From NCBI RefSeq assembly GCF_014203215.1, contig NZ_JACHIM010000002.1, positions 118,541-182,540 on the forward strand: DNA of 64,000 nucleotides, in the 5' to 3' direction. Below, one piece after another: positions 10,087-21,838 of this stretch; the first letter of the stretch is position 1; every line of letters starts with the position of its first letter. This DNA is from Bartonella callosciuri (GTDB lineage: Bacteria > Pseudomonadota > Alphaproteobacteria > Rhizobiales > Rhizobiaceae). A program made the translations under genes and the position numbers. Below the pieces are notes generated by a model. It made no database searches. It had not been told where the DNA came from and saw only the letters and a list, made by a program, of their open reading frames with translations.

Positions 10087-10711
10087 TAGCTTCAGGTTTG
10101 AAAAAGTTCTCATTTTTATCCGATAGGATGAGAGATATTATTTATAGATCTTTTTTCACTGCTCTTTTTATGGAGCGATTGCTTTATGAATCAACAGTCG
10201 TTTCTAAAACCAATCAAAAATGGGGAAAGATTTTATACGACTATTTTTATCACTAACATACAATTTCTTATTTCTACACACGATGCATCTAAAAATATAT
10301 GGCATGGTTTAAATGAGCTTTTCATGATCATTACAATAATTTAATTTTAGGCCAGCAATATAGGCAGTATAGAAAGTGTAACTGCTCTTTCAATGTTGCT
10401 GTATTATCCAAATTTTTGATAATATTATACCAAGTTGCAATCTTTAAAATCGATGATGCGATAACTTTCTATGCTTTTGTAAAAAATATCTACGAAGTGT
10501 AACGATGAAAAAATACATAAAAATATTTTAAAATAAATAAATCTGCAATTTGCTACATCATTGATATAATATCAGCCTAAATTTTATCAGATTCAGTATC
10601 CTCTTTATCATGCAAATTATCTTATACGTTCAAAATAAGGGATAAGTAAGATATAAAATTGCGATTTGCGGGTTCTATTTTAACCTTCTGAGAGGGGAGA
10701 CAGTATGGCTT
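10087..10711. other. Gene-poor gap between rsmD and the transketolase remnant
   Basis: AT-rich DNA with no recognisable gene. A 52-codon frame (10186-10344, ATG to TAA) is open, but it has no convincing ribosome site and no known resemblance, so I do not call it a gene. Near 10691 a purine-rich GAGAGGGGAGA would have served the decayed transketolase start. Confidence 0.5.
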
Positions 10712-11548
10712 ATGCAACCTAATAAAGCAGATATTTACGATGCAATCTAAGCTCTCCGTTTGCGTCTTAAAATACTTGATCTCATTAGAAAAGCAAATTC
10801 CGGTCACACAGCTGGGAGTTTTTTCCGTATTGATTTCATTTATATCTTATACGAATATATTCTTCAACTAAATCCAACGTGTATCCATGATCGCAATCAC
10901 GATCGATATATCCAAAGTAAGGGACATGCGGTCGATGCGTTGCATGTTGCATATTGTATTATCAGAAATGGGATATTTAATCCTCAACTTCTTGATACTT
11001 ATTTAAGCTTTGTGTCAAATTTTATTGGTCATGTCACCAAAAAAGTTCCTGGCATTGAGCAAAGCACAGGTTCTCTTGGTCGTGGCTTGTCTCCCTGTGC
11101 AGGAATGGCTCTTTCTGGACAGCTTAATTCTCAATTCTACCGTGTTTTTGTGCTTCTTTGCGATGGTGAAATGACAGAGTGATTTATCTGGGAGGTTGCA
11201 TTTTTTCGGCGCGCTATAAAATCAGCAATCTCATTGCAGTTGTTGATAGAAATCGGCTCTAAATTATACTGACACAACGGATGTCTTAATGAAAACAGAG
11301 TCCTTGGCAGATAAATTTACAAGTTTTGGCTGGCATGTTGTCGAAATTGATGGTCACGATATAACACAACTGAAAACATCATTAGAATCACTTCCCTCCC
11401 ATAAAGACAAACCAACAGCAATAATTAGGAACACAATAAAGGGGAGTGGAATTTTCACCATGGAAAATGAAATAACCTGCACAATAAAGTTCCAACAGAT
11501 GAGGAATATAATCTTGCTGTCAAGGAAATTGAGTCAAAAATTCAATTA
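10712..11548 (+). pseudogene. Decayed transketolase N-terminal subunit
   Basis: This is the thiamine-diphosphate half of a split (two-subunit) transketolase. From the ATG at 10712 the frame reads into DIYDAI, where a CAA has become TAA. It continues as RLKILDLIRKANSGHTAGS, SKGHAVDALHVAYC and GSLGRGLSPCAGMALSGQ, and reaches the cofactor motif CDGEMTE before a stop. A shifted frame then gives ISNLIAVVDRN and FTSFGWHVVEIDGHDI. At least two nonsense or frameshift lesions are visible. Split transketolases of this kind occur beside sugar-pathway genes. The matching C-terminal subunit follows immediately and is also broken. Confidence 0.82.
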
Positions 11549-12519
11549 ATGGGGAGCATAGCCGTGGATAATCTTCATCACCAGACACAAACTGCCGTGA
11601 AATTTTCAAACCTCGAAATTTTAAATCAGACTCTTATAAAAGTAGCGCAAGATATTGTCGTTTTGACGGCTGATTCACGCCTATCTGGAAAGATTGATCA
11701 ATTTGCAAAGCTCTATCCCGAACGTATCATAGAAGTTGGAATTGCTGAACAAAATTTGGTAGTTATTGCTGCTGGTCTTGCTTTGTGTGGAAAAAAACAT
11801 TTGTTGTTTCGCAGGCTTGTTTTTTAACAATGCGTGCACTTGAACAAATAAAGGTAGATGTTGCTTATTGCAAAAATTCTGTTTGACTGATTGGTATTAA
11901 TACTGGGATTAGCTATGGGCCGCTCGGGGCAACCCATCATGCTATTTCCGATTTTGCTTCGCTTTGCGCTATTCCTAACATACGCATCACATTGCTCCTG
12001 CAGAATAATTAAAGAAACAGAAGCTGCAATTCTATCGACACTAAGTAATTCTAAGCCTGCTTATATACGTTTAGGAAAGCATGCTATTACAAATATTCAT
12101 AGTAATGCTGTAAAAATCGATATCAGTAAAGCTTCTGTTATAAAAAAGGGAAAAGATCTTCTCTTGCTTGCCACTGGTGAGACTGTTCAGATTTGTCTCG
12201 ATGTCATTGAAGAACTCCAAAAATATGAAGTTATACCAACGATTGTTAGTGTACCAACAATTCGATCTTTAGATAATGCATCTGTGCTAGAATTCTGCAA
12301 ATCTCACAGATCTGTTATTGTCTGTGAAGAGCAGAGCATCAATGGAGGGCTTAGAGAAGCAATTGCTAGATTGCTTATGTAACAGAACATTGCGTGTAAA
12401 TTTGTATCGTTAGGAATAGCGAATGATCCGATCTGCAATTGAAGCCAATAGGATGTTTTGGCAAATTATGGAATCAGTCGAGAGAGGGTATAACGAAAAC
12501 TGCTTTAGTGCTGAAATAA
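11549..12519 (+). pseudogene. Decayed transketolase C-terminal subunit
   Basis: This half carries the pyrimidine-binding and C-terminal domains. VVLTADSRLSGKIDQFAKLYPERIIEVGIAEQN is readable (positions 11660-11760) and contains the conserved GIAEQN. A frame change near 11795 is then needed to read VVSQACF and LTMRALEQIKVDVAY, a TGA follows, and YGPLGATHHAISDFASL reads in another frame. The tail KETEAAILSTLSNSKPAYIRLG to VCEEQSINGGLREAIA is in frame, but the last part (NYGISREGITKTAL) again carries stops before ending at 12519. Together with the preceding gene it shows loss of a second transketolase, not of the housekeeping one, which would lie elsewhere. Confidence 0.82.
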
Positions 12520-12691
12520 GAAATAACAGATAAAACATTCAATTGTATCTGAATATGTTCGCACATGAAAAATATCATAAACCATTGAGGAGATGAAAAA
12601 ATAAGAGGCATATAAACATACTAAACCGCGCTTTTCCAGTTTTCAATGAACGAGTAGTTTCTCTTTTCCGAAGAGAGTAAGCGTGCTTTCT

Positions 12692-13843
12692 TCATTGCTC
12701 GAAAGTAGTTGTAGTTGCTAAACTCTCACGTGTGATTTGTTTAATTGCGGGTACACCAGTCAATGTCATAGCGACTCGCATCTCATTCGCAAAAAGATTA
12801 AGGAGGTGTGTCACACCTTTTTCACCCGCTGCTGCAAGCGCATAAACAAAAGCACGACCAATCATAACGGCATCCGCACCTTGTGCTATCATCCGTACAA
12901 CATCAAGGCCAGAACGAACACCAGAATCTGCTAAAATAGTCAAATCACCCTTCACAGCCTCCGCAATTGCTGGCAAAGCTCTTGCAGTTGATAAGACACC
13001 ATCAAGTTGACGCCCTCCATGATTGGAAACGACAATACCATCCGCACCAAATTGTACCGCTTCTCGTGCATCTTGTGGATCAAGAATACCCTTCAAAATC
13101 ATTTTTCCTTTCCAAAAATCTCGAATCCATTGCAGATCACGCCAACCAATTGATGGATCAAAATTTGCACCAAGCCAACCAACATAGTCTTCCAATGAAA
13201 TTTGCTTTTTTAGATAAGTAGAAACATTTCCAAGATCATGGGGACGTCCCATAACACCAACATTCCAAGCCCAATGTGGATGGGTAAAAGCTTGTAAAAT
13301 ACGGCGTAACTTAGCATAAGGTCCAGACATTCCCGAATGCGCATCACGATAACGTGCACCAGGAACCGGCATATCAACTGTAAAGACCAGCGTCCGCACA
13401 CCAGATGCCCAAGATCGCTCTAATGCATCACGCATGAACCCGCGATCTTTGAGAACGTAAAGTTGAAACCAAAATGCACTTCCAACCGCTTTTTGAACTT
13501 CTGCAATGGGGCAAACTGAAACTGAGGATAGGGTAAAGGGAATACCTTTTGCAACGGCTGCACGTGCGGCTTGTACCTCACCACGGTGCGCATACATGCC
13601 AGTTAATCCAACGGGTGCAAGTATAATCGGCAAATCAAGTGTTTGATCAAAAAGCTTGGTTGAAAGATCAACTTTACTCATCTGCCGTAGAATCCTTTGA
13701 CGTAGTGCAAGTGCTTGAAGATCTGTATAATTGCGTCGCATTGTTTCTTCAGCATAAGCCCCGCCATCAATATAATGAAAAAGAAAAGGTGGAAGCCGAC
13801 GTCTTGCCGCTTCGCGATAATCAAGTGTTGAGGAGATAATCAT
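12692..13843 (-). CDS. lldD: FMN-dependent L-lactate dehydrogenase
   Basis: Membrane-associated flavoenzyme that oxidises L-lactate to pyruvate and passes electrons to the respiratory chain. It has 383 residues, matching the LldD family (381 in E. coli). The active-site signature [10 protein letters not shown] supplies the catalytic histidine and the substrate-binding arginine. [16 protein letters not shown] and [20 protein letters not shown] are further FMN-barrel marks, and [20 protein letters not shown] is typical for the family end. Other alpha-hydroxy-acid oxidases share the fold, but length and motifs favour lactate. It stands alone, with about 970 bases of non-coding DNA upstream of its start that would hold its promoter. 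Confidence 0.92.
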   Translation of the reverse strand: MIISSTLDYREAARRRLPPFLFHYIDGGAYAEETMRRNYTDLQALALRQRILRQMSKVDLSTKLFDQTLDLPIILAPVGLTGMYAHRGEVQAARAAVAKGIPFTLSSVSVCPIAEVQKAVGSAFWFQLYVLKDRGFMRDALERSWASGVRTLVFTVDMPVPGARYRDAHSGMSGPYAKLRRILQAFTHPHWAWNVGVMGRPHDLGNVSTYLKKQISLEDYVGWLGANFDPSIGWRDLQWIRDFWKGKMILKGILDPQDAREAVQFGADGIVVSNHGGRQLDGVLSTARALPAIAEAVKGDLTILADSGVRSGLDVVRMIAQGADAVMIGRAFVYALAAAGEKGVTHLLNLFANEMRVAMTLTGVPAIKQITRESLATTTTFEQ

Positions 13844-14813
13844 AACGATACCATGATTCCATAAACGAAAAACTGAAGCACTTTCAAACTAACAAGTCCC
13901 AACCCACGCGTCTCTTCTTAGACGCCCCAATAGAATGCTCCATTCAGTAGATGGAGGCAATTAAGATTACAACATAAAAACATCCATAAGAACAACATTT
14001 TATTGTTCTTATCCAGTTATTGTTCTTATCCAGATTAAGAATCTAACGGTGATAAGTCTTATCAATAACTTACAAATGCATAGGTTGTTAGTATCCAAGA
14101 ATTAAGACATGATAGCCTTGTTATAACAACTGCTCTTTAAGAGACTTTTTGGGTCATCGATTCCAATTTCAAAGCGATATTCTTTCTTCTGAATGATAAA
14201 GATATTTCACATTACAGTCAAAAAAGTTATAGAGCCAACTATTGAGTATAAAACATGAAATCCTCCCTATAAATATGAAAAAGAGCATTAATAGACGAAC
14301 GCAACGTTTCATATGAATCCAGTGCTTTCTTTCGCGGGTTTCGGACTGAGCACAGTTTATAAAAAGTACATTCTTTGATCTATTTAGGGATTTTGAAAGA
14401 ACTTTAAATAAATATGAATACAGATAAATAAAAAAATAGCATATTTGATAAAACTATTTTCTAATCATACTATAAATTGATTATACACAAAGAGCCTGAT
14501 TTATATAAAATTATCAAAATTTTATTTAAATCAAAGATAGGATACATTTAAAAAATTATAGATAATGCTCCATTGGAAAAATTTGTTATTGTTCTTTTCC
14601 TGAAAACTTACTTTTTTACCGTTTAAGGATATTCTTTGTGAAATAAAATACATGATAGCTTTATTTAAAATTTTTAACATGGAGAAAATGTGGCAACCAT
14701 TCATTTTGAGAAACAAACAAATTGACAGTGCACGCCCTCTGCAAAAAACTGAAGCTCTTCCTTTGCTCAAATATGCTTTTTGCAAATATTTTATCAGAGT
14801 TTGTGTTTTCAAA
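13844..14813. other. Long gap upstream of lldD with a short hairpin and a tandem repeat
   Basis: No gene is recognisable on either strand. Two local structures stand out: GCGTCT/AGACGC with a six-base loop near 13909-13926, and a perfect inverted repeat ATAAGAACAA/TTGTTCTTAT at 13986-14012 followed by a tandem repeat. A minus-strand frame at 14531-14812 is open but has no resemblance to known families. Confidence 0.5.
14000..14033. repeat. Tandem 17-bp repeat, two copies
   Basis: TTATTGTTCTTATCCAG occurs twice head to tail at 14000-14016 and 14017-14033. The first copy also forms the right arm of a 10-bp inverted repeat beginning at 13986. It probably arose by slippage. Whether it acts in lldD control is unknown. 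Confidence 0.8.
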
Positions 14814-15902
14814 TCATTTAAAATGCTTAGATAATTTTAATCCCTGCGCTTGATAATGTGATCCAGCATCATGCCCATAAAGTACTAACGGCCGATTAAG
14901 CATATGTTCATATACTAAACGGCCGATAATTTGACCATGCTCCAAAATAAACGGAACTTCATGGCTGCGCACTTCCAAAACCGCTTTTGCTCCATTTCCA
15001 CCTGTCTCTCTATGCCCAAATCCTGGATCAAAAAAACCTGCATAATGCACTCTAAATTCACCAACTAAGGGATCAAAAGGGGTCATTTCAGCTGCGTAAA
15101 GTGGAGGAACATGGACCGTTTCTCGCGAAACTAAAATATAAAACTCATCAGGATCAAGGATCAGTTCCTTTTGACCACGGTCAAAAAGAGGTTCCCAAAA
15201 ATCTAGAACGTGTGCAACAGCACGTTTATCGATATCAATAACACTTGTATGACGTTTACCACGATAGCCTACAAGCCCATTTTTATCTCCCTTCAAATTA
15301 ATAGAAAGTCCAATACCACTTGCACTAATATTAGGCAGATCATCCGATATTAGCAATTCTTTCCTATGTAGAGCATGCAACTCAATTTCATTTAAATAAC
15401 TGTGTCCCTTGCGAAATCGAAGCTGAGATAAACGTGAACCGGTACGTACCAAAATTGGAAATGTCCTTGGACTAATTTCAAGATAAAGTGGACCATGATA
15501 ACCGGCATAAATCTTATCGAATTCCTGAGCATTATCGGTAATCACACGCGTAAAAACATCTAATCGTCCGGTAGAACTTTTAGGATTGGCAACTGCTGAT
15601 AAAATTTCCGGTAAAGCCAAATTTTCCAAAAGAGGAACAATATAAACGCAACCCGTTTCCAAGACTGCTCCGTTGCGCAAATCAAATTCGTGTAACTTTA
15701 ACCGTTCGAGTTTATCTAAAACTTTTATATCTGATCCTGGCATAAAGGAAGCACGTATACGATAAGCTTTCTCTCCTAAACGAAGATCAAGACTTGCCGG
15801 CTGTATTTGGTTTGTATCAAATGGCCAAAGAGCCTTGAGAATGTCATTCTCAATCAAAGTTTTTATATCCCTATCTGCTAAAATACCGCTTATACGCACC
15901 AT
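14814..15902 (-). CDS. dcd: 2'-deoxycytidine 5'-triphosphate deaminase, long alphaproteobacterial form
   Basis: Converts dCTP to dUTP (or directly to dUMP) and so supplies the precursor of dTMP. The protein is 362 residues, about twice the E. coli enzyme, as is usual for the long form in Rhizobiales, which seems to carry two dUTPase-fold halves. Family marks are IQPASLDLRLGEKAYRI near the N-terminus, ANPKSSTGRLDVFTRVITD in the middle and ISPRTFPILVRTGSRLSQLR. It is divergently transcribed from mutL, with about 300 bases between them. The half that carries catalysis cannot be told from sequence reading alone. Confidence 0.87.
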   Translation of the reverse strand: MVRISGILADRDIKTLIENDILKALWPFDTNQIQPASLDLRLGEKAYRIRASFMPGSDIKVLDKLERLKLHEFDLRNGAVLETGCVYIVPLLENLALPEILSAVANPKSSTGRLDVFTRVITDNAQEFDKIYAGYHGPLYLEISPRTFPILVRTGSRLSQLRFRKGHSYLNEIELHALHRKELLISDDLPNISASGIGLSINLKGDKNGLVGYRGKRHTSVIDIDKRAVAHVLDFWEPLFDRGQKELILDPDEFYILVSRETVHVPPLYAAEMTPFDPLVGEFRVHYAGFFDPGFGHRETGGNGAKAVLEVRSHEVPFILEHGQIIGRLVYEHMLNRPLVLYGHDAGSHYQAQGLKLSKHFK

Positions 15903-16200
15903 ATATTTTGCCTTCCATTTTTACTTCATTTCTTTTTGGCTCAAATGATTGATTGGTGCAAGCTATTTGGAGAAATCAAAACTATTCTCCTCTGATTTTT
16001 CCAATCAATTAGCTGCTATAATTCATATGAGAATGATACAAATAATGAACCAGCAATTGGTACAATATTCTTTGAAAATACAGAATAGTTATTTTGAGAA
16101 TAAAACCTTTCCCATATTCTCATTCTTGAATGTTGGATAAATAATGCTATCATAATTGAAAACTTCTATAGAATCCGCAGGAATCTTGTTAGAATTTATT

Positions 16201-18039
16201 ATGATCATACGTCATCTTAGCGAAAATATTATTAATCAAATTGCTGCCGGTGAAGTTATTGAACGGCCAGCAAATGTTGTCAAAGAACTTGTTGAAAATG
16301 CCATTGATGCTGGAGCAACCCGAATCGAAATTGTTATAGCAAACGGTGGAAAAAACTTTATAAAGGTGAGCGATAACGGCTGTGGTATCCCTGCAGATCA
16401 GTTAACATTAGCAGTTTCTCGTCATTGTACCTCAAAAATCACTGATGATGTGCATAATATTTGCTTCCTAGGGTTTAGAGGAGAAGCCTTACCCTCCATT
16501 GGTTCTGTTGCTAAACTTAAACTAACTTCACGAACGCAAGATGCTGATAACGCTACTGAAATTATTGTCACAGCAGGAAAGATTGTCGGACCAAGACCAG
16601 CGGCGGCGAATCCTGGAACGATTGTTGAAGTTCGTGATCTTTTCTTTGTTACTCCAGCACGGCTAAAATTTATGAAAACTGATCGTGCTGAGGCGAATGC
16701 CATTACCGATATGATTAAACGAATTGCTATCGCATTTCCACAGATCCGTTTTTCTCTTTCAGGTCCAGATAGAACTTCTATGGAATTACCTGCTACGGAA
16801 AATAATACCCAAGGACAATTACAACGTATTACCCAAATTATGGGCAAAGAATTTGCTCCTAACAGCATCGTCCTGAATGCTGAACGTGAATCAGTTCGTT
16901 TGACTGGGTTTGCTTGCTTGCCATCGTTCAATCGTAGTAATAGCCTTCATCAATTTGCTTATGTTAATGGACGCCCAGTGCGTGATAAATTTCTCTGGGG
17001 AGCAATTCGAGGAGCCTATGCTGATGTCATGGCGCGGGATCGTTATCCTGTATCCATTCTTTTTATTGATTTACCCCCCGCTGATGTGGACGTTAACGTC
17101 CATCCGACCAAAGCAGATATACGCTTTCGTGATTCAGGGCTCATTCGCGGTTTAATCATTGGAGCAATTCGTGAAGCATTGCATCAAACTGGTGTTCGTC
17201 CTACTTCAACGTGTTCTGAAGCAATTTTGGCCGCATTTCAGACCCAACAGCCATTGAAAACTTTTAAAACCACGAATTCGCTTTCTTCTTACAAGCCACC
17301 ATCCCCTTATTTTGCATCCGCATCAACGATTCATAAACCATTAGATATTACCAGTTCTTTTGGTTTAAAAGAAGATGCTACTTCTCTTATAGAGGGTTTA
17401 GATACACCAAGTAGTGATGCTTATATTCCAAATACAGCACCTTCATCAGAAGAATTATCTTATCCACTAGGAGCTGCTAGAGCACAAATTCATAAGAACT
17501 ACATTATCGCTCAAACTCAAGATAGTTTGGTTATTGTTGATCAGCATGCTGCTCATGAACGATTGGTTTATGAAGCACTTAAGAATGCGCTTTATTCCAA
17601 GCCACTTTCTTCACAATTATTGCTTATCCCTGAAATTGTAGAACTCTCTGAAGAAGATGCAACATGCCTTTTAACGCACAAAGATGCTTTGCAGAAATTT
17701 GGTTTGGGTATAGAACCATTTGGACCTGGAGCAATCGTTGTGCGTGAAACACCCTCAATGTTAGGAGAGGTTAATGTACAATCTCTCATTAAAGATCTTG
17801 CAGATGAAGCTGCTGAATATGACACGACAGACAATTTGAAAGCAATGCTTGATTATGTTGCAGCCACTATGGCCTGTCATAGCTCAATAAGGTCAGGACG
17901 TCTTTTACACCCAGAAGAAATGAATGCACTGTTACGACAAATAGAAGCAACACCTAATACAGGAACGTGTAATCACGGTCGTCCTACTTATATTGAACTC
18001 AAATTGGCTGATATAGAAAGGCTTTTTGGGAGAAAATAA
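16201..18039 (+). CDS. mutL: DNA mismatch repair protein MutL
   Basis: Couples MutS mismatch recognition to strand incision. I chose the ATG at 16201 ([19 protein letters not shown]), where relatives start. An in-frame ATG 45 bases earlier adds unrelated residues. The protein has 612 residues. The N-terminal GHKL ATPase shows [15 protein letters not shown] and [10 protein letters not shown]. The C-terminal dimerisation domain carries the latent endonuclease motif [12 protein letters not shown] (pattern DQHA-x2-E-x4-E), followed by [10 protein letters not shown] and a CNHGRPT site that replaces the common CPHGRP. This predicts a nicking-competent MutL, as in bacteria lacking MutH. Confidence 0.95.
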   Translation: MIIRHLSENIINQIAAGEVIERPANVVKELVENAIDAGATRIEIVIANGGKNFIKVSDNGCGIPADQLTLAVSRHCTSKITDDVHNICFLGFRGEALPSIGSVAKLKLTSRTQDADNATEIIVTAGKIVGPRPAAANPGTIVEVRDLFFVTPARLKFMKTDRAEANAITDMIKRIAIAFPQIRFSLSGPDRTSMELPATENNTQGQLQRITQIMGKEFAPNSIVLNAERESVRLTGFACLPSFNRSNSLHQFAYVNGRPVRDKFLWGAIRGAYADVMARDRYPVSILFIDLPPADVDVNVHPTKADIRFRDSGLIRGLIIGAIREALHQTGVRPTSTCSEAILAAFQTQQPLKTFKTTNSLSSYKPPSPYFASASTIHKPLDITSSFGLKEDATSLIEGLDTPSSDAYIPNTAPSSEELSYPLGAARAQIHKNYIIAQTQDSLVIVDQHAAHERLVYEALKNALYSKPLSSQLLLIPEIVELSEEDATCLLTHKDALQKFGLGIEPFGPGAIVVRETPSMLGEVNVQSLIKDLADEAAEYDTTDNLKAMLDYVAATMACHSSIRSGRLLHPEEMNALLRQIEATPNTGTCNHGRPTYIELKLADIERLFGRK

Positions 18040-18156
18040 ATTACCATTTACCGTTACGGAAAAAAATATTTTTTAATTTGCTCTCGACTTTATAATGTAC
18101 CTTATGGCACTTTACTTGTATAACCTCTCATAAAAATAGAAAGGGAGTATAAAGCA

Positions 18157-18393
18157 ATGTTTTCCAGTGATGAACGCGAAGCGAAAATTCATTATTCTAA
18201 TAATGGATATAAAATCATACAATATGGAACCTATACCCTTTGTGCCGTCAGCGGACAAAAAATTCCAATCGAGGATTTAAAATATTGGAATCATCACCGC
18301 CAAGAAGCCTATGCTAGTTGTGAAATTTCCTATCATCGCGAACTTGAATGCAATCCGTATCTCAGTCAATTATTAAAAACGCAGAAAAAATGA
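18157..18393 (+). CDS. DUF2093 small conserved protein
   Basis: A 78-residue protein of the alphaproteobacterial DUF2093 family, with no known function. The core AKIHYSNNGYKIIQYGTYTLC, CAVSGQKIPIEDLKYW and RQEAYASCE match the family pattern, in which two cysteines and a YW-x-RQEAYAS block are constant. GGGAG lies about ten bases before the ATG. Its position close to mutL and facing lpxK is the usual Rhizobiales order (lpxK, DUF2093, mutL), which supports the call. It has no signal peptide or membrane segment. Confidence 0.85.
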   Translation: MFSSDEREAKIHYSNNGYKIIQYGTYTLCAVSGQKIPIEDLKYWNHHRQEAYASCEISYHRELECNPYLSQLLKTQKK

Positions 18394-18420
18394 CCCATTG
18401 AAAACTATAAATTCAATTCT

Positions 18421-19440
18421 TTAAAGGAGATATTTGCGCTCTTTAAAACGAGTCGTGACCTTCTCAAGGACTATACGGCAGAAGTCTTTTTGAATAAAAT
18501 CGACTTTAACATCAAATACAATAAGATTTTTTAAGCTTTTTTGTGCACTGCTTGTTTGTATACGTGTATAATCCTTAGCAGTTGTAGCCAGCCATAAATT
18601 TTGAGTTTTAGCTTTTTGTGCAAGATTTTTTAAATCTGTATCACTAAAAAAATAGTGGTCAGGGTAAGAATAAGTTTGCACAACATGACCGGATAGTTCT
18701 TTAATGGATTTAAAAAATTTATCTGGATTGCCAATACCTGCAAATGCCAAAAATGATTTTCTTGCAACTTCATCAGACGCCAATGATTGAAGGTGCGCAT
18801 GATGTAAAGGTTTTTCAGTATGCCTGACAAGGAAAGTAATCTTATCACACTTATCCGAATGACCAATCAATAAAACACTGTCCGTTAAAGAAAGCTGTGT
18901 TTTTAACGATACACGCAAAGGCCCTGCTGGAAAAACAGCTCCATTTCCAAAACCACGCATCGCATCTACAACTAGCAATGCATAATCCATATAAAGACGG
19001 CGGCTTTGAAATCCGTCATCCATTAAAATCAAATTACATCCTTTTTGCTTGAGTCGTTGTGCTGCTGCATAACGATCGGCTGATAGAGCAACAAAAGCAT
19101 GCCGTGCAAGTAAAAGGGCTTCATCTCCAACATCACGCGCATTATCATATTCCTCATTGACAAGATGCACTCCCTTAAATGCTCCACCATAACCACGCGA
19201 TACAACACCAGGCACGAAACCAAGCTCTTTAGCCACTTGAGAAAAAGCAATAACAACAGGCGTTTTACCAGCACCACCACATGTAAAATTGCCAATACAC
19301 AAAACTGGAAGATCAATAACGGGGGGCTGTCTTGCCATACGGCGACGTGAAAAATAACCATATACCCAGGAAACTGGCGTTAACAAAACACGCAAAAAGC
19401 TTCTCTCTTTCCACCAAAAATGTGGCGCGCTAATGGGCAT
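18421..19440 (-). CDS. lpxK: Tetraacyldisaccharide 4'-kinase
   Basis: Phosphorylates the 4' position of the lipid A disaccharide precursor at the inner face of the inner membrane, giving lipid IVA. It has 339 residues, the usual length. A membrane-facing N-terminus ([20 protein letters not shown]) precedes the P-loop [22 protein letters not shown] and [13 protein letters not shown] are characteristic LpxK stretches. Its start overlaps the end of waaA by 11 bases, so the two lipid A core genes are translationally coupled on the minus strand. Confidence 0.95.
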   Translation of the reverse strand: MPISAPHFWWKERSFLRVLLTPVSWVYGYFSRRRMARQPPVIDLPVLCIGNFTCGGAGKTPVVIAFSQVAKELGFVPGVVSRGYGGAFKGVHLVNEEYDNARDVGDEALLLARHAFVALSADRYAAAQRLKQKGCNLILMDDGFQSRRLYMDYALLVVDAMRGFGNGAVFPAGPLRVSLKTQLSLTDSVLLIGHSDKCDKITFLVRHTEKPLHHAHLQSLASDEVARKSFLAFAGIGNPDKFFKSIKELSGHVVQTYSYPDHYFFSDTDLKNLAQKAKTQNLWLATTAKDYTRIQTSSAQKSLKNLIVFDVKVDFIQKDFCRIVLEKVTTRFKERKYLL

Positions 19441-20752
19441 ATCTACTCCGATGCTGACTTAAACCTGTTTGTATCACGAGAGGTTGCAAAAATGGATCAA
19501 GAACTTTTAATGTGCGCTCGAGTGCACCTGCCATGTCTGTTGCAACTTCATAGGCTTTATCAACCATTTCTTGTCGTAATGCTTCATTTGTTAAAAGCTT
19601 ATACACTTGAATAGCAAGCTGTTTTGTATCTTGAATCATATAGGCTGCATCACGGGTTAAGAATTGTTCAAACATCTCTTGAAAATTTGAGATATAAGGT
19701 CCTGTCAAAATGGCTGAACCAAGAAAAGCCAATTCTAATGGATTGTGTCCACCATCCCCACACAACGACTTACCAATAAAAGCAACTTTCGATAAACGAA
19801 GAAAAAGCCCCATTTCTCCAACGGTATCTCCCCACAAAACGTCCGTATTTATATCTGGCTTAGCATTGTTGCTTCTGCGAATAAAACGCAAACTCTTATT
19901 GACGCATTTTTTAATGAGATCTTCTACCCGTTCAGGGTGACGGGGAACAATGATTGTTAATAAATCTGGCAAATAATTTTTAAGAATCTTATGAACTTCA
20001 AAAGCAATTTCCTCTTCCCCTTCATGGGTTGAAACAGCTGCCCAAACTGGGCGATTGCCAATAGCACTGCGATAATGTGTAAGCAATATTTGATCTTCAA
20101 CCGGTAAAACATCAGCCTTAAGATTGCCAGAAAATGCAACAGATTTTACCCCAAGCGCATGGTAGTAAGCAACATCTCTTTCATTTTGACCAATAGCCAA
20201 GTCGATATGTTTAAAAATATGTTTGGCAAGAACATACCGTCTTTGCCAAGCTTTAAAAGAACGTTCGGACATATGGGCATTAACTAAAATCTGTGGAATC
20301 TGCATTTTGGCAAGTTCTTTAATACGTAGAGGCCAAATCTCCGATTCACAAATCAATACCAAATCAGGTTTCCAATGACTGATAAAACGACGCACTGCTA
20401 AATTTAAATCCAATGGAGCATATTGATGAATTAACCGATTACCAAACTGCTTTTTCACAAGGGAAGCAGATGTTACAGTGCATGTTGTTAATAATATATG
20501 GATTTCCAATGATAAAATATAATTAATAAGCGGGACAAGGGCAAGCGTTTCTCCAACACTTGCCGCATGCAACCAAATTAATGGACTTTGAGGACGTGTT
20601 TTATGACTTTTACCCAAACGCTCTTTTTGGCGACCACGCTCTTCTTTTCCACGGATAGTGCGAAGAAACAAATAAAAAGGAATAACAGGACGTAAGCAAA
20701 AGCCAATCATCCGATAGATTAAAAGAGCCATATGTGCCTTTAGTTCCATCAT
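19430..20752 (-). CDS. waaA: 3-deoxy-D-manno-octulosonic acid (Kdo) transferase
   Basis: Membrane-bound glycosyltransferase that adds Kdo to lipid IVA from CMP-Kdo. I chose the ATG at 20752 because GAGG lies eight bases before it. The longer start at 20770 places that ribosome site inside the gene. The protein has about 440 residues. Evidence: an N-terminal hydrophobic anchor, [17 protein letters not shown] in the acceptor domain with the conserved Glu, [10 protein letters not shown] in the C-terminal half, and [21 protein letters not shown] as the donor-sugar site. It overlaps lpxK at its 3' end. Confidence 0.94.
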   Translation of the reverse strand: MMELKAHMALLIYRMIGFCLRPVIPFYLFLRTIRGKEERGRQKERLGKSHKTRPQSPLIWLHAASVGETLALVPLINYILSLEIHILLTTCTVTSASLVKKQFGNRLIHQYAPLDLNLAVRRFISHWKPDLVLICESEIWPLRIKELAKMQIPQILVNAHMSERSFKAWQRRYVLAKHIFKHIDLAIGQNERDVAYYHALGVKSVAFSGNLKADVLPVEDQILLTHYRSAIGNRPVWAAVSTHEGEEEIAFEVHKILKNYLPDLLTIIVPRHPERVEDLIKKCVNKSLRFIRRSNNAKPDINTDVLWGDTVGEMGLFLRLSKVAFIGKSLCGDGGHNPLELAFLGSAILTGPYISNFQEMFEQFLTRDAAYMIQDTKQLAIQVYKLLTNEALRQEMVDKAYEVATDMAGALERTLKVLDPFLQPLVIQTGLSQHRSRYAH

Positions 20753-21549
20753 GAAAACCACCTCATTCATTTGTTTTGAGACGTTTATCAGCTTTTCCTA
20801 TTAAATGATTCATTACCCCTGTTTATTACATTTGTTTTTTCTATCGAATAGAAAAATATCCTTTGCATTTTAATTCATGAAAAGTGCTTTACTTATGAGA
20901 AGATTGTAGGGAAGTAAAATCGCAATTTTATCCTATATTTTTTAAGAATCTTCTCCTATAAGAATGCATGTACACAAAGTATAATAGGATAGGTAAATAA
21001 TTTAGCTAATAAAACAGTCTTTTTTTATTTTACGCGCTTTATATCTACAATTATAGTATCTTTTGTCAGATTTAAGAACATTTTGAACATTAAAAATTTC
21101 CATACGCATCATTTTATGAACGTGGAATATTTTCTCGTTCTCACGAACTCTACATCAATTTAAGCTCTCACTTTTTTACAAATTAAGCATTGATTTCTAA
21201 ATAAACAAAATGAAAAAATATGACCACAACTTTTTTATTTTGAAAAAGAAGAAAGGATTCTATAATATGCTATCCATGCAAAAAAGTGATAAGAACATAA
21301 ATTATAAATACTCTGTGTTTTCATAAACATTATTTAAAATTTTCAATGATAAATTTATCCAAGAGACGAAATGCGAATAAGCTAGCCACACAGCAAAAAA
21401 CTATACAATTTTTTTTCCAATAAGTATTGTTCTCTGATCAGAAACACTAAAATACACTGCTTTTGTTCTGATTTTTTTATTCATTCTGATATTCAATCTT
21501 TCTGCTCGCGCAAAACTTAAGAAAATGATGATCGGATATTCAAATTCTA
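20753..21549. other. Gap between waaA and the DUF4170 gene
   Basis: About 800 bases of AT-rich DNA without a recognisable gene or remnant. In several Rhizobiales a lysophospholipid acyltransferase-like gene lies here between the DUF4170 gene and waaA. I could not find a trace of it, so its former presence is only inferred from gene order in relatives. Confidence 0.45.
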
Positions 21550-21792
21550 TTATGTATCGCTTGTTTCAGTGTCAAGAAGTCGATGCAAGTCTAGGATGTA
21601 ATAACGTTGTAATGCATTATCTACACTGCTTTGTGCTTTTGCTTGCCATGTCTCTTGAGCTGATTTGTAATCTGGGAAAATACCAACCACATCTAAGTCA
21701 TCAATATTCTTAAATTGATTACTGTTAAGATTTTTTAACTCCCCGCCAAATACAAGATACAAAGATTGTTTTTTTTTGTTGATTTCAGTCAT
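21550..21792 (-). CDS. DUF4170 small conserved protein
   Basis: An 80-residue protein of the alphaproteobacterial DUF4170 family, function unknown. I chose the ATG at 21792, which has GGAGG six bases upstream. An in-frame ATG 12 bases earlier is less well placed. The family pattern is clear: LYLVFGGELKNL, DDLDVVGIFPDYKSAQETW and QAKAQSSVDNALQRYYILDL followed by HRLLD. It follows the inositol-monophosphatase-family gene by 46 bases on the same strand, the order seen in other Rhizobiales, so it is probably in one transcript with pmbA and that gene. Confidence 0.87.
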   Translation of the reverse strand: MTEINKKKQSLYLVFGGELKNLNSNQFKNIDDLDVVGIFPDYKSAQETWQAKAQSSVDNALQRYYILDLHRLLDTETSDT

Positions 21793-21838
21793 ATATGCCT
21801 CCATATCATTAAAAAACGTTAGCCCGATTTTTATGTGA

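Noticed and set aside
14531-14834. Overlapping short frames on both strands upstream of dcd's end
   Set aside because: No family resemblance, no ribosome site and strongly AT-biased composition.
15949-16140. 63-codon plus-strand frame between dcd and mutL
   Set aside because: It lies in the divergent promoter region, lacks a ribosome site and has no resemblance to known proteins.
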